Shown: positions 1-10,055, numbered from the stretch's first letter. The stretch: DNA of 41,144 nucleotides from Ruminiclostridium sufflavum DSM 19573 (GCF_003208175.1 NZ_QKMR01000020.1:44379-85522), one strand, 5' to 3'. Made by a program: numbers and translations. The notes: generated by a model from the sequence alone, not told the origin.

Positions 1-1926
1 ACCATCGCCAAATGCTCCGCCTTCATTGAATTTTACAGGAGTTGTTACTTTTTGAGTTCCTGTAATTTCAAATGTAATATTTGCCAATATTCCGTCTTCA
101 GTAATAAGCTCATCACCTATTGTGTTGTCAAGGAATACGAAACTGATTGTTCCCTTTGTTGCATCTATCTTTGTCGAGAAGTTTACTGCTGCATTCTTAA
201 CTATGTCACCAGCTTCTACTTTTGTAGCTTTGAGAAGTGCGCTGTCATATCCAACATAGAAGTTGAAGGTTCCTACATTACCTGCTTTTGCAACATCTGC
301 CATAGTTATTGGCAATGTTACTGTCTCACCTGTTTTACCTGCTGCTGTTCCTATTTTAACGCTTAGTGCATTTCCGCTTCCGCTGTTAATGATTTTCAGA
401 GTTAATACAGGATTTGCTGCCACACCAAAATCAAATGTAAGTGATTTTGTTCCAAGAGCTTGTTTTGCCAAGTAGCTCTTTAAGATTGTAACTGTAGTAC
501 CGGATACTGTATAGTCAGTACCGCTTGTTAAACCGGTAATACCCTTGAAGGTATTTCCGTTTGCAGTATAAGTAACCTTAACATCTGCAGGAGCAGCCTG
601 ATCATAGGTTGCGGTTGCAGGACTTATAACAGGCAGAGCTGTTCCTCCGTCTGTTATAGCTACACTGCCGTCAGTAAACTTGACATTGCTTATTTTAGAC
701 ATGTTGCCATCACCGAAAGCTCCGCCTTCGTTGAATTTTACAGCTGTTGTTGTTTTTGCTGTTCCTAGAATGGTGAACTTGATGTTTGCTAATACCCCAT
801 CAGAAGAAATAAGCTCATCACCTATTGTATTGTCAAGGAATACAAAACTTATTGTTCCATTCTTTATCTGTGTTGAGAAATTAACTGCAGGATTTACAAT
901 TATGTCTCCTGCTGTTACTGATTCAGCCTTAAGAAGAGCTGCATCATAACCAACATAGAAATTGAAGGTTCCAACCTTGCCTACTTTTGCAACATCTTTA
1001 AAGGTTACAGGTACTGTTACTGTATCCCCTGCCTTGCCTGATGCTGTTCCAATTGTTACGCTAAGGCCGTCAGTCGGTTGTTGTTCACCTTTAACTGTAA
1101 CTGTATATACAGGATTATTGGTTACGCCAAAATCAAAAGTTAACTTATATGTACCATTAGCAAGCTTTGACAAATAATTTTTTGAGATTGTAACCTTATC
1201 CCCTGATACTGTGTAGTCAGTACCCTTTGTCAAATCCTTTATTCCAGCGAATGTATTCCCATTAGCTGTCAATGTTGTTGATAAATCTGCAGGTGCAGCC
1301 TTATCAAAGGTTCCGGACGTTGGAGCTATTGTCGGGTCTATCACCTGAGTTCCGCCATTTGGCTCTTTTCCTGAAACAAGACTTCCACTTAAGAAAGCAG
1401 TAACCTTATCAGTTGATGCATATGTAGAAGATGGAACAAAGGAATAGTCATTAGACATATCATAGTTGCTCCAATCTGTTCTTGCAGACCTTGTCTGTAC
1501 TACTAAAGTTCCTCCTGCAGGAATGCTGCCCGAGGTGAAGCTAACTTCAATGTAAGTGTCTGCAGTTGAAATAGGTGAGCTCATGTTAACAAACGCTCCC
1601 TTTACGCTACTTGTAACAGCAGTATAGTTACTTGAGTTAGGACCCATCGTTGCCGCATGGTCACAGTAGAAATTTTGAGCAGTATCCTTATCCTTGGTAT
1701 AGTAATATCTCAGTTTAAGATCTGCCAGATTAACAGCTGAACTGCCATTATTAGTCACCTGGAAATTTGCATTTATTGTATTAGCAGCTGTTTGCGAACT
1801 TCCATTGTTGCTAAATTTGACATCCAAGCTTGAAGTTGCTGCAAAAGCAGTAATCCCGGATGCAAATAATGTTACCAACATTGATAATACCAATAAGATA
1901 GACGTTGCCTTTTTACGCATTCGCAT
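1..1926 (-). CDS. Cellulosomal scaffoldin, N-terminal part (CBM3, X2, cohesin, X2, cohesin), cut by window edge
   Basis: The reading frame stays open from an ATG at 1926 to the window edge, giving 642 residues with no C-terminus. GGAGG lies 9 nt before this ATG; the second in-frame ATG at 1920 is less well spaced. Residues 1-29 form a signal peptide (MRMRKK, hydrophobic core, AFA cleavage site). Residues about 30-185 are a family 3 cellulose-binding module, with FYCDHA, the TRSAR arginine and DWSNYD matching the planar cellulose-binding strip of scaffoldin CBMs. An X2 (Ig-like) module at about 200-285 is followed by a type I cohesin with NFYVGYD and [14 protein letters not shown] second X2 and a second cohesin follow; the second cohesin runs off the edge after GGAFGDG. 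Scaffoldins are secreted, bind cellulose and dock enzymes carrying dockerins. The alternating X2-cohesin order resembles CipA of C. acetobutylicum more than CipC of R. cellulolyticum, which has consecutive cohesins. The family call is firm; the total cohesin number is unknown. Confidence 0.95.
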   Translation of the reverse strand, partial: MRMRKKATSILLVLSMLVTLFASGITAFAATSSLDVKFSNNGSSQTAANTINANFQVTNNGSSAVNLADLKLRYYYTKDKDTAQNFYCDHAATMGPNSSNYTAVTSSVKGAFVNMSSPISTADTYIEVSFTSGSIPAGGTLVVQTRSARTDWSNYDMSNDYSFVPSSTYASTDKVTAFLSGSLVSGKEPNGGTQVIDPTIAPTSGTFDKAAPADLSTTLTANGNTFAGIKDLTKGTDYTVSGDKVTISKNYLSKLANGTYKLTFDFGVTNNPVYTVTVKGEQQPTDGLSVTIGTASGKAGDTVTVPVTFKDVAKVGKVGTFNFYVGYDAALLKAESVTAGDIIVNPAVNFSTQIKNGTISFVFLDNTIGDELISSDGVLANIKFTILGTAKTTTAVKFNEGGAFGDGNMSKISNVKFTDGSVAITDGGTALPVISPATATYDQAAPADVKVTYTANGNTFKGITGLTSGTDYTVSGTTVTILKSYLAKQALGTKSLTFDFGVAANPVLTLKIINSGSGNALSVKIGTAAGKTGETVTLPITMADVAKAGNVGTFNFYVGYDSALLKATKVEAGDIVKNAAVNFSTKIDATKGTISFVFLDNTIGDELITEDGILANITFEITGTQKVTTPVKFNEGGAFGDG

Positions 1927-2262
1927 TAATAAATACCTCCTGTTATATTATTTTTTTATGAAAACCATTTTCTGCACAGAGCCTGTCGGGGTAACTCGTA
2001 CATTCAGTTATTTGTCGAAACAGCGCAGTCATTATCATTTGTATATTAAAGGCTTAAATAATAATTTTCTCCCCTTTGCCGTCGAATTAACTGAATTATT
2101 AATTTCACCCCCTTTTTTATTTTTATTGGCTGAGTGGGTATTTAAACTCACCAAATACAATGGTTTTCACAGATACTATTTTGAAGAAATAACCCCATAG
2201 AAAAGTATAGAACTATTTCCCAATATAGACATGCGTTAACATACCCTTGCTTTACGCTGGTC
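1927..2262 (-). promoter_or_regulatory. Leader/promoter region of the scaffoldin gene with a long-range inverted repeat
   Basis: No gene is supported here. On the scaffoldin strand a perfect 9-bp inverted repeat (ATTCAGTTA at 2002-2010, TAACTGAAT at 2088-2096) would close a roughly 95-nt RNA domain ending about 75 nt before the start codon. GTCGAA occurs just inside both arms, and AT-rich inner segments can pair further. I recognise no known riboswitch. No sigma-A promoter stands out, so the promoter may be read by another sigma factor. The forward-strand frame across 1805-2200 has no ribosome binding site and overlaps the scaffoldin, so I treat it as a shadow. Confidence 0.4.
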
Positions 2263-2312
2263 AAATAAAAATAAGCTTACCCAATATTTAAGTGAATAGC
2301 TTATTTTTATTT
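2263..2312 (-). terminator. AT-rich hairpin, probable terminator of sigI
   Basis: A perfect 15-bp inverted repeat (AAATAAAAATAAGCT at 2263-2277, its complement at 2298-2312) with a 20-nt loop lies about 110 nt after the sigI stop. Read on the minus strand, the second arm supplies a T-rich tail. The stem is AT-rich, so strength is uncertain. It would separate sigI transcription from the scaffoldin downstream. Confidence 0.55.
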
Positions 2313-2425
2313 CCCTTTTCCCTTCACAATTTCGCAAGCTTTTTATTATGCAAATTATCCTTAGTATATTTAGAACTTGTGATTTAAAAGTCGTATTAAT
2401 TCAATTTTAAGTAATTTTTGATGTT

Positions 2426-3172
2426 TTATTGGAGATACATACCATTATCATCAGTATTTGTAAAAAAATCCTTTATTCCCTCAAGATTGCCTTTTAAAAT
2501 TATTGTAACTGCAATTATATATTTTCTGTTTCTTTCAACTGTCCTTTTATGTACATTGACGAATTTCATCAAATCTGATAAAGGCAGCATCCTCTTTCTG
2601 ACAAGTTTATTGTTTAACATTTCATTTTCGGCAATTATCTTTGCAATTTGAATACATAGACTTCGAGAGTCCCTATGTCTTGGAGAGCATTCGACCAATT
2701 CCTCCAAGGTAATCCCGTATTCCTTCAGCTGCTGCTCAAACAACAATATTTCTTCTCTAATCTCAATCTTTTCATATTGGTTGAAGGAATCACATATTAG
2801 ATACCTTTCTTCAAAGCCCTCATCATCCTCGAAATATGAAAAAGGAACATCTTTCAAATACTTTTTGTTAAATCTGATGTAGTCTATTATTCTATGCCTT
2901 ATAACCATTTCTGCATATTTAAAGAAGTTAGAATTCTTCTTAACATCATACATATCAATCGCTTCATTAAACGCTAACAAACCAATACTATATTCTTCAT
3001 TGTTTTCATCTACGTACTTTCCAACCAAATGAGACAGCGTTTTTAAAATATATGGCTTATAATCATTAATAAATTTATTTTTAAGCACGTTATCACCATT
3101 TTTTATTTTTTCAAAAATAGTGTTAATATTATTTGAATAGTTAATATGTTGATTCAAATATTCTACTTTCAA
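2426..3172 (-). CDS. sigI: RNA polymerase sigma factor SigI
   Basis: This 248-residue protein matches the SigI family. It has the N-terminal block FINDYKPYILKTLS, the region-2 motif EEYSIGLLAFNEAIDMYD, the FFKYAEMVIRHRIIDYIR segment, and a C-terminal helix-turn-helix around KFVNVHKRTVERNRKYI (about residues 200-222). The start is TTG, supported by AGGAGG 11 nt upstream; no better in-frame ATG precedes the conserved region. In B. subtilis and C. thermocellum, SigI is normally followed by its anti-sigma factor RsgI. In C. thermocellum, RsgI senses polysaccharides outside the cell and SigI turns on cellulosome genes. Here no rsgI follows: the next gene downstream on the same strand, about 500 nt away, is the scaffoldin. 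A role in scaffoldin transcription is inferred from this position only. Confidence 0.88.
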   Translation of the reverse strand: MKVEYLNQHINYSNNINTIFEKIKNGDNVLKNKFINDYKPYILKTLSHLVGKYVDENNEEYSIGLLAFNEAIDMYDVKKNSNFFKYAEMVIRHRIIDYIRFNKKYLKDVPFSYFEDDEGFEERYLICDSFNQYEKIEIREEILLFEQQLKEYGITLEELVECSPRHRDSRSLCIQIAKIIAENEMLNNKLVRKRMLPLSDLMKFVNVHKRTVERNRKYIIAVTIILKGNLEGIKDFFTNTDDNGMYLQ

Positions 3173-4038
3173 GCGTTAATATCCCTCCTAAACTACAAGT
3201 ATTTAAAAACTCTCAAATATTAGATTTATAACAAACTAAATAATTGAAATCACAGATTTATGAGTTAAAGCCGTTTTGCTAAAAAACTCATATACCCTGA
3301 AGGCTAAGTAGCTAAGATTTTGTATTTGTAATTGGATTAAAAGAATAGTTATAGGTAAGGTATATGTTGTTTAATATTAAACTTTCGCTGAATCAAATTA
3401 AACTTCACAATAAGTGGAGACAGAATAATTTATAATAATACACAATAATTAATTTGCCTCCTTTATTGAATACATTTAATCCCATATAAGACTATAAGTG
3501 CATACTATCATAAGTAATTTATTTTGTATATGTTTTTATACTAATCGCCAACAAATTACACATTATAGCAATTTTTTGCACCATAAAACATATATTCCCT
3601 AAAACTTTCTTCTAAATTTTACATTTTTTACTTTATTGTCCATCAAATATGAAAATAGTACACATATATGGTCTCAAATACAGGCAGCTCTGTTCACCAA
3701 TTATTAATAGTATATATTAATCTAAAATCATAGCCTTTACTACAGTTTCGAAAGTGTTTAACCAGCATAGGCATCCTCTCTTTTCACTCTATTTTTTGAA
3801 TAAGTATCCAACAAAACCCAGTACTATATTTTACCATAATATCCGTCCATATTCCATAGTTTTTACAAATTCTTTTCATATTTCTACATTTTTTACATCG
3901 TATTATGTCTGATATACCTTACAAAATTGCCAAAATTATTTAAACAGTTTAAAGAAACGGAAGCTTTCCCCATAGCCCCTTTGCTTTATACTAATATTAT
4001 CCGCACTACACCCGATATTTAGCTATATGCCCGTTAGT
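3173..4038. other. AT-rich intergenic region upstream of sigI
   Basis: About 870 bases without a supportable gene on either strand. It should hold the sigI promoter near its left end and the 3' end of the response-regulator transcript near its right end. I found no clear strong hairpin with a T-tract, no riboswitch I recognise and no coding frame with a ribosome binding site. Confidence 0.6.
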
Positions 4039-4689
4039 CTAGTCATAATTGAACCTTTTATTTATATACTTATTTTTTACGGCATAAACCGCCAGTGAGG
4101 TTCTATCTGAAAGTCCCAGCTTACTGAGGATACTGGTAATGATATTCTTGACTCTCCCTTCCGTAATCTTAAGTGCTGCCGCAATTTCCTTGTTGCTTTT
4201 TCCGCATACTACCAGCTCTATCAACTTTATTTCTCTCTCAGTTAATGCATACTCAGGTTTTTTATTATCCGTCTGATTGAATCTATTAACTATATTCTGA
4301 TAAACACTTTCATCAATAACATTTAGCCCCTTCGACGTCCCCTTTATAGTAGCTATCAGCTTTTCGGCATTTATGTCTTTTAGGATATATCCGTCAGCAC
4401 CATTCTTTAAGGCTTCTGCCACAATATCATCATCATCAAATGTAGTCAGAACCAATACCTTAATATCTGAGGAATATGACTTTATTAGCTTAGTCCCTTC
4501 TATTCCATCACAGCAAGGCATTTTTAAATCCATTAAAACCAGCTCCGGATTATGTAACTTGCATAGTTCAAATGCCTCATAGCCGTTTAAAGCCAGTCCA
4601 ACAACCTCGATCTCATTATCACTGTCTATAATAAATTTAAAGCCTTCACCTATTAGTCTCTTGTCTTCTGCAATCAGCACCTTTATCAT
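4039..4689 (-). CDS. NarL/LuxR-family DNA-binding response regulator
   Basis: This 216-residue protein has an N-terminal receiver domain (about 1-120) and a LuxR-type helix-turn-helix (about 147-212). The acidic pair E8/D9, phosphoacceptor D54 in LVLMDLKMP, T82/T83 and K104 in GYILKD are all present, so it should be phosphorylatable. The DNA-binding part has the family signature LTEREIKLIELVVCGKSNKE. The gene starts inside the 3' end of the large sensor kinase gene (44-nt overlap), which indicates translational coupling and a cognate pair. The kinase end is a HisKA_3 type, the usual partner of NarL-type regulators. Its targets are unknown; sigI and the scaffoldin lie just downstream on the same strand and are candidates by position only. 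Confidence 0.92.
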   Translation of the reverse strand: MIKVLIAEDKRLIGEGFKFIIDSDNEIEVVGLALNGYEAFELCKLHNPELVLMDLKMPCCDGIEGTKLIKSYSSDIKVLVLTTFDDDDIVAEALKNGADGYILKDINAEKLIATIKGTSKGLNVIDESVYQNIVNRFNQTDNKKPEYALTEREIKLIELVVCGKSNKEIAAALKITEGRVKNIITSILSKLGLSDRTSLAVYAVKNKYINKRFNYD

Positions 4690-7600
4690 ATGTTTGCACC
4701 CCCGCTTCTAAAGGAATATACACATTTACATTAAATCCCCCGTCACCGCTCGACCCATACGTAAGCCTTCCGCCTACCGAAGCCACCCGTTGCTCCATTC
4801 CGGAGAGCCCCATTCCTTTTTTTATTCGCATGCAGCCTATGCCGTTATCTATTATGAATAGCCTAATAAAATCCTTTTCAATAATAAGAGATATTACAAC
4901 CTCTTTGGCTTTTCCATGGCGGACTGCATTCGTAATAGCTTCCTGACAAATTCTGTAAATCACTTCATTATAATCTGCTTTGCTATCATTACTCTCACCG
5001 TCAAAACTCAAATCTATTTCTATCCCCAGATAGCTATATTCTATTACTAACTTTCTCAAGGAATTTATTATATTATTCTCTTCAAGGTTTTTTGGCCCGA
5101 AACCCTTTATGGATCTTCTAAGCTCTTTTAATCCGGCTTTGGCAGTGTGATTAACAGCATTTATCATTTCCGCAGCTTTTTTCTGATCCTCGAGGCATGT
5201 CCTGCTGCAAACTTCAAGCTGAGTAGTTATCAATGTCATCGCATAACCCAGTGTATCGTGTAGGTCTCTTGCCATTCTGTTCCTTTCCTTTTCAGCTGCA
5301 AGCTCTTCCACTACTTTCGTATGTTCTCTCAATTTTTCAAGCATGTATTCAAGCTCAATATTCTTTTTGTTCAGCTCCTCTGTCCTGTCGCAAACTTTTT
5401 GCTCAAGATTAAGACTCCACTTTTCAATCTCCTCCGAATATTTTTTCAGCCGCTTATACAGACGTGCATTTTCAATAGAAACACCTGCCTGACTGCATAT
5501 CAGCTCTAATGCTTTTCTGTCCTCTTCATCAAAAAGTCCCGACATAAGCTTATTGTCAAGATATATTACTCCTAAAAGCTCCTTTTTGTTTATAATAGGA
5601 GCACAAATAACAGATCTGATTTCCTGAGATATAACGCTGTGCTGCATATTTAATTCACTGTCAGCTAAAGCATCGTAGATAATAATTGGCTTTAGCTCCT
5701 TTTCTACTCTTGAGATAATTTTTCTGCTCAGCTCATACGGCGAGCCTGTTATTTCATATCCATTAATATTGCGGACAACATTTACTTCAAGCTTCTTATC
5801 ACCCTTCTCCGGATAAAGCAATACAATTCCTCTCTGGGCACCTACCAGCTCAATTGCATTGTCCATTATTTTCTCAAGCAGAATGTCAATATCCAGTATA
5901 GAGCTGATAACCCTTCCTATTCTGACAACAACATCAAATTTGTTGCTTGCAATCAGCAGCCCTGTATTTTTATCTTCATTACGGCCGAAGGCTCTGACCA
6001 AATCACACTCTATCAATTCAGTGCACTTTTTTATATATTCTTTTGATCCTATTTCAACAAATATATTATATGCTCTCTTAATATTCCTGTGGTATTCCTC
6101 CTCCTTTTGAATATTATTAAGAAAACACGCATATTCAAATAGGCTGCATCCCAGCTCATATTTTCTGTTAATTGAAGTATAATGCTTAATGCTATCCTTA
6201 TAAAAATTTTCCGCAAGTCTTTTTTTATTTCTGAAAGCATGATATGCCGCCATTGCCCGCAGAGAAGCACCGTAAACATTTGCCCAAGTACGGGTGACCT
6301 TCATTGCGGTAACACACGCTTTATAAACCTTGCTTAATTCATTATGATTCAAGTCCTTCCTCAATGCATGATTTTCCTTCAGCAGTGCTAAAGATGATTG
6401 TGCAAGCATCACATAAGCATTTCCTGTACTTTCTTTATTCAAATTATACTTCTTATCAAGCTCAACAGCCTCTTCGAAGCATTGGGAAGCCTTTAAATAT
6501 TCTTTTTTCTCAAAATGAATTACACCTGAGCAATATATTGCCACACAATAAGGAAACCAGAGTTTTTCTCTTTCTCCAAGTTGAATTGCCTGATTTATCA
6601 GTACCAGTGCTTTATCAAAATCTCCTCTTTCTATGTAGCACAATGCCAGTCTTGCCTTCCCAAAGCAATTGCCATAATAATTATCAATTTTTACAGATAT
6701 TTTTATATACTGGCTCAGTTTTTCACATGCCGCCTCATAATTGCCTGTATACTGATATATAGAAGCAGCAATACTTAAATTTGTAGAGTATTCCCAAGTA
6801 TCTCCAACCTGCTTAAAGGTTTCAGTAGATTCCTGTACTGAATCCATAGCCCTTTGATAATTCCCCTGCCACAAATGAGAATACGCTATAAACTGCAAGC
6901 TCTGTGCAATACCATACTTATCTCCCAATTCCCTTTTAACCTGCAGCGCAACTCCATGAAAGCTCATAGCTCTTTTATATTTGCCCTCCATAGCACTGTG
7001 AATAGCACAGCCTGTATAAAGCACACAAATTTCTCTTTTTCCGGCCAGACGCTTTCTTGCTATGCTCATGCCCTTAACCGATATATACCTGATTTTATCC
7101 GGGCTGCTTACCGCATATGACCAGCACAGGGGATAAAAAATAAGTAATTTCTCTTTTGCTTCCGCACTATAGTCTCTTTCCTTTTTCTCGTAAATTGAAC
7201 TGATAAAAAGCCTATTGTAAAAGATAAAAATCAAATACTCTTTCAGCAGTCCAAGCTTCGAGCTTCTGCTTTTATCAGGTATTTCTTCTCCCAGCAGCCG
7301 TAATGCCTCTATAAGATAGTCTTGTGCCTCTTTAATGCTGCCCTTTTTAAAGTAAGCGGTTCCTATCTTGCTGAGTATCCTCGCTCTGTCAAGGGCATTT
7401 TCGTAATATGGCAGTATTTCCTTTGCTAAGCTTACAGCTTTATCACTGTCGCCAACAATTATATATGCCTCCACCATTTCATTATAAATGCGGATAAAAT
7501 CGGCAGAACTATACTGTGCATTACCTTCCATATACTCTAATGCCAGCTTAAAATATCTTAACGCATCCTCCGTTGCAAATGACTCTTTTGATTTATATGC

Positions 7601-9808
7601 TGCCGGAATGATGTATTTAGGGGCTTTACGCCTGTCAGTACTCTCAATATAATGATGTACGATATCAAAAAAATATTGCTCCCTGCCTTCTAAAAAGTAT
7701 TGCTCTAAAATTTCTGCAAGCTGATAATGCAGCTCACAGGCCTCCTGTTCTGACATTTTTTCCAAAACAGCATCTCTTATACGGTCATGAGTGAAGATAT
7801 ACCTTCCCTTTTCAGTTAAATGCTCGATAATTTGAATATCACTAATCTGCTCTAAAATATCAAGCAGCTTTGTCCACTCAACACCTGAAAATGTTGCAAG
7901 AATAGCGGAATCAAAATTTCTTCCTATAATAGCAGCCTTTTCAAGGATACTTCTTTGTCCTTCAGAAATATTTGCTAATCTGTTAAGAACAATCCCCACA
8001 ATATTTTCAGGAAGATCAAAATCATTAAGCGCGTCCCAGTTTAATATCCATCTGTCCTCCTCAAAAACCAAAATAGAATTATCCGCCAATGTTCTGATTA
8101 AAGTGGTCGCATATAGAGGATTGCCTCCTGATTTAGTATATACATAGTCTGAAAATCCCGGCAAATCATTGATGCACTCCCCTATACCCATTTCAACCAA
8201 TTTTCTTGTTCCATTTGAGCTAAGAGGAAAAAGCTTGATTAATTGAATCGCCGGTGACTTCAGGTTCTTCATATAGATCTTTTTAATACCGCTGCCTTCT
8301 GCCACTTCATCATCTCTAAAAGTACCTATAATTAACAGGTTTGATCTGTATACATACCTTCCTATCTCTTCAACCAGCTTTAATGTTCCTGAATCTGCCC
8401 AGTGAAGGTCATCCAGAAAAATTACACAAAACCTTTCCTCGGATACAAGATTCATAAAAAAATTTGCTAATGTCATTAAAAATCTTTTTAGCTCCCTGTT
8501 TGATTCCAAAGGAGTTATCCGAGGAGCCTCTCCTAATATTTTTGTAACCCTCGGGTTTAATGTGCTGACACATCCGCTTAACTCTCCTAATGCATTCCTT
8601 AGTCTGCTTGTTTCCTTAAGCTGAGTTGCAGTGTCATAGGAATTGAACTTGTTTAAATAGTCATCGATAATATCTTTAAAAGGCTGATACGGATTTTTGT
8701 TTTCATTGTCCAGACAAATTCCTTTTAAAAGCAATCCATTATTCCTATAAACATAGCTCCTTACTTCCTTAACCAATCTGCTTTTTCCTACACCCGACTC
8801 TCCTGCTATCAGCAATATACTTCCTTTATTATTTGAAGCATTTGTAATTGCATCCAAAAGTATTTGAAATTCACACTCGCGTTCTATTATTCCCATATAA
8901 GAGCTTATTTTCTTCCGTTTATCCTTGCAGCCTATATTAAAATCCCTGCCGCCATTCATGTACCTGTTCAAGTCATATATTAAGCCTGATACTGATGAGT
9001 ACCGCTGATCCGGATCTTTTGCTATAAGTTTTAAAACAATTTTATCAAGTGTGCTGTCTATATTAGGGTTTATTTCACTTGGATTTGGCGGATTGAAAGC
9101 TGCAAGCATATGAATAATAGAGTTTACATCCTCTCCATAAATAGGTGCTTTCCCTGTAAGCATGTGATAAACTAATATTCCAAAGGAATATATGTCACTT
9201 CTCTCATCCAATCCTTTATTTATTATGCCAATAGCCTCGGGAGACATATATCCCCATGTGCCGGCTATAGCCAAAGGGGCTTTAAATTCTGATGCATCCA
9301 TCAAAACAGATACACCAAAATCAAGAACTTTAACACTTTTTGAGATATCTTTAAAATCCTTGTTAATAAATATATTTGCCGGTTTTAAGTCTCTGTGGAT
9401 AATTCCTTTACTATGCACATATTCAAGTGCCTTTGCAATATAAAGAGTTATTTCAAGAGCTTCCCTTATTTCTATAGGCTTATTGTCAATTAATTTAGAG
9501 GATAAACTGATTCCTTCAAGCAGTTCCATTATCACATAAGGAAATCCTTTAAACTCACCGATTCCATATGTCTTTATTATATTGGGATGATTAAAGCCAC
9601 TTATTATTGAAGCTTCTCTTTTGAATTGTATAATATGTTCTATATAGCCGGAAGTAATTTGAGGCTTTAATACTTTCAGAGCAAATTCCTTGTTTGAACG
9701 GATGTCAGTTACCTTAAGAACAAAACTGGATATTCCCTCTCCTATGGTCCCTGAAACCTTGAATTTACCATCAATTATACTTCCAATATCAAACACATTA
9801 TACCCCAT
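4646..9808 (-). CDS. Hybrid sensor: Ser/Thr protein kinase, AAA ATPase, TPR, GAF and NarL-type histidine kinase
   Basis: This is a 1720-residue cytoplasmic multidomain kinase. Residues about 12-280 are a Hanks-type kinase with glycine loop GTIGEG, K45, HRDLKPAN (D140), DFG at 163-165 and SPE at 189-191, so it should be active. Residues about 305-600 are a signalling AAA/NTPase with Walker A GESGVGKS (336-343) and Walker B CVIFLDDLHWAD. Helical TPR-like repeats span about 720-1230. A GAF domain (about 1290-1450) and a coiled coil lead to a HisKA_3 module, with H1517 in ARDLHDTLG and an HATPase domain (CQEAITNAVRHG, DNGIGC, GMGLSGMEQR). No membrane segment is seen. Similar multi-kinases occur in cyanobacteria, myxobacteria and some clostridia; their signals are mostly unknown. 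The ATG at 9808 has only a weak ribosome binding site, but the kinase fold begins within 20 residues. The gene ends inside the response regulator gene. Confidence 0.9.
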   Translation of the reverse strand: MGYNVFDIGSIIDGKFKVSGTIGEGISSFVLKVTDIRSNKEFALKVLKPQITSGYIEHIIQFKREASIISGFNHPNIIKTYGIGEFKGFPYVIMELLEGISLSSKLIDNKPIEIREALEITLYIAKALEYVHSKGIIHRDLKPANIFINKDFKDISKSVKVLDFGVSVLMDASEFKAPLAIAGTWGYMSPEAIGIINKGLDERSDIYSFGILVYHMLTGKAPIYGEDVNSIIHMLAAFNPPNPSEINPNIDSTLDKIVLKLIAKDPDQRYSSVSGLIYDLNRYMNGGRDFNIGCKDKRKKISSYMGIIERECEFQILLDAITNASNNKGSILLIAGESGVGKSRLVKEVRSYVYRNNGLLLKGICLDNENKNPYQPFKDIIDDYLNKFNSYDTATQLKETSRLRNALGELSGCVSTLNPRVTKILGEAPRITPLESNRELKRFLMTLANFFMNLVSEERFCVIFLDDLHWADSGTLKLVEEIGRYVYRSNLLIIGTFRDDEVAEGSGIKKIYMKNLKSPAIQLIKLFPLSSNGTRKLVEMGIGECINDLPGFSDYVYTKSGGNPLYATTLIRTLADNSILVFEEDRWILNWDALNDFDLPENIVGIVLNRLANISEGQRSILEKAAIIGRNFDSAILATFSGVEWTKLLDILEQISDIQIIEHLTEKGRYIFTHDRIRDAVLEKMSEQEACELHYQLAEILEQYFLEGREQYFFDIVHHYIESTDRRKAPKYIIPAAYKSKESFATEDALRYFKLALEYMEGNAQYSSADFIRIYNEMVEAYIIVGDSDKAVSLAKEILPYYENALDRARILSKIGTAYFKKGSIKEAQDYLIEALRLLGEEIPDKSRSSKLGLLKEYLIFIFYNRLFISSIYEKKERDYSAEAKEKLLIFYPLCWSYAVSSPDKIRYISVKGMSIARKRLAGKREICVLYTGCAIHSAMEGKYKRAMSFHGVALQVKRELGDKYGIAQSLQFIAYSHLWQGNYQRAMDSVQESTETFKQVGDTWEYSTNLSIAASIYQYTGNYEAACEKLSQYIKISVKIDNYYGNCFGKARLALCYIERGDFDKALVLINQAIQLGEREKLWFPYCVAIYCSGVIHFEKKEYLKASQCFEEAVELDKKYNLNKESTGNAYVMLAQSSLALLKENHALRKDLNHNELSKVYKACVTAMKVTRTWANVYGASLRAMAAYHAFRNKKRLAENFYKDSIKHYTSINRKYELGCSLFEYACFLNNIQKEEEYHRNIKRAYNIFVEIGSKEYIKKCTELIECDLVRAFGRNEDKNTGLLIASNKFDVVVRIGRVISSILDIDILLEKIMDNAIELVGAQRGIVLLYPEKGDKKLEVNVVRNINGYEITGSPYELSRKIISRVEKELKPIIIYDALADSELNMQHSVISQEIRSVICAPIINKKELLGVIYLDNKLMSGLFDEEDRKALELICSQAGVSIENARLYKRLKKYSEEIEKWSLNLEQKVCDRTEELNKKNIELEYMLEKLREHTKVVEELAAEKERNRMARDLHDTLGYAMTLITTQLEVCSRTCLEDQKKAAEMINAVNHTAKAGLKELRRSIKGFGPKNLEENNIINSLRKLVIEYSYLGIEIDLSFDGESNDSKADYNEVIYRICQEAITNAVRHGKAKEVVISLIIEKDFIRLFIIDNGIGCMRIKKGMGLSGMEQRVASVGGRLTYGSSGDGGFNVNVYIPLEAGVQTYDKGADCRRQETNR

Positions 9809-10009
9809 TTCAAGTATTTTTCTTATGTTGGGTACGCTAACCTGTCGATTCGCTATATTTTAATTTAAGCCCTCACCTTGCTTTGCGGTACAAAACTTGA
9901 CAAAAAACTATTATGGAGAGCTTTTTCTTTGTAAATTTAAAACCTCTGCCAAACTTTTTTATTATTATAACATAATTGCACTTTGTTAACAATATATTCA
10001 ACATCTTGA

Positions 10010-10055
10010 AAAGGTGAAATAAGTCACCTTTTTTACAGTGACTTATTTCACCTTT
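10010..10055. promoter_or_regulatory. 18-bp inverted repeat whose arms are themselves palindromic (attenuator- or operator-like)
   Basis: Positions 10010-10027 and 10038-10055 are perfect 18-nt inverted copies with a 10-nt loop. Each arm can also fold alone: AAGGTGA (10011-10017) pairs with TCACCTT (10024-10030), followed by a run of six T. The same sequence can therefore form either a short terminator-like hairpin or one long stem. It lies about 200 nt upstream of the sensor kinase start, so it could act on that transcript or bind a dimeric regulator. Confidence 0.45.

Noticed and set aside
52-1177. Several forward-strand open frames at the left edge
   Set aside because: They are out-of-frame shadows of the scaffoldin gene, without ribosome binding sites; the opposite strand gives clear CBM3, X2 and cohesin sequence.
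3173-4038. Possible c-di-GMP or other riboswitch upstream of sigI
   Set aside because: I compared it with remembered consensus motifs and found no match in conserved core bases.
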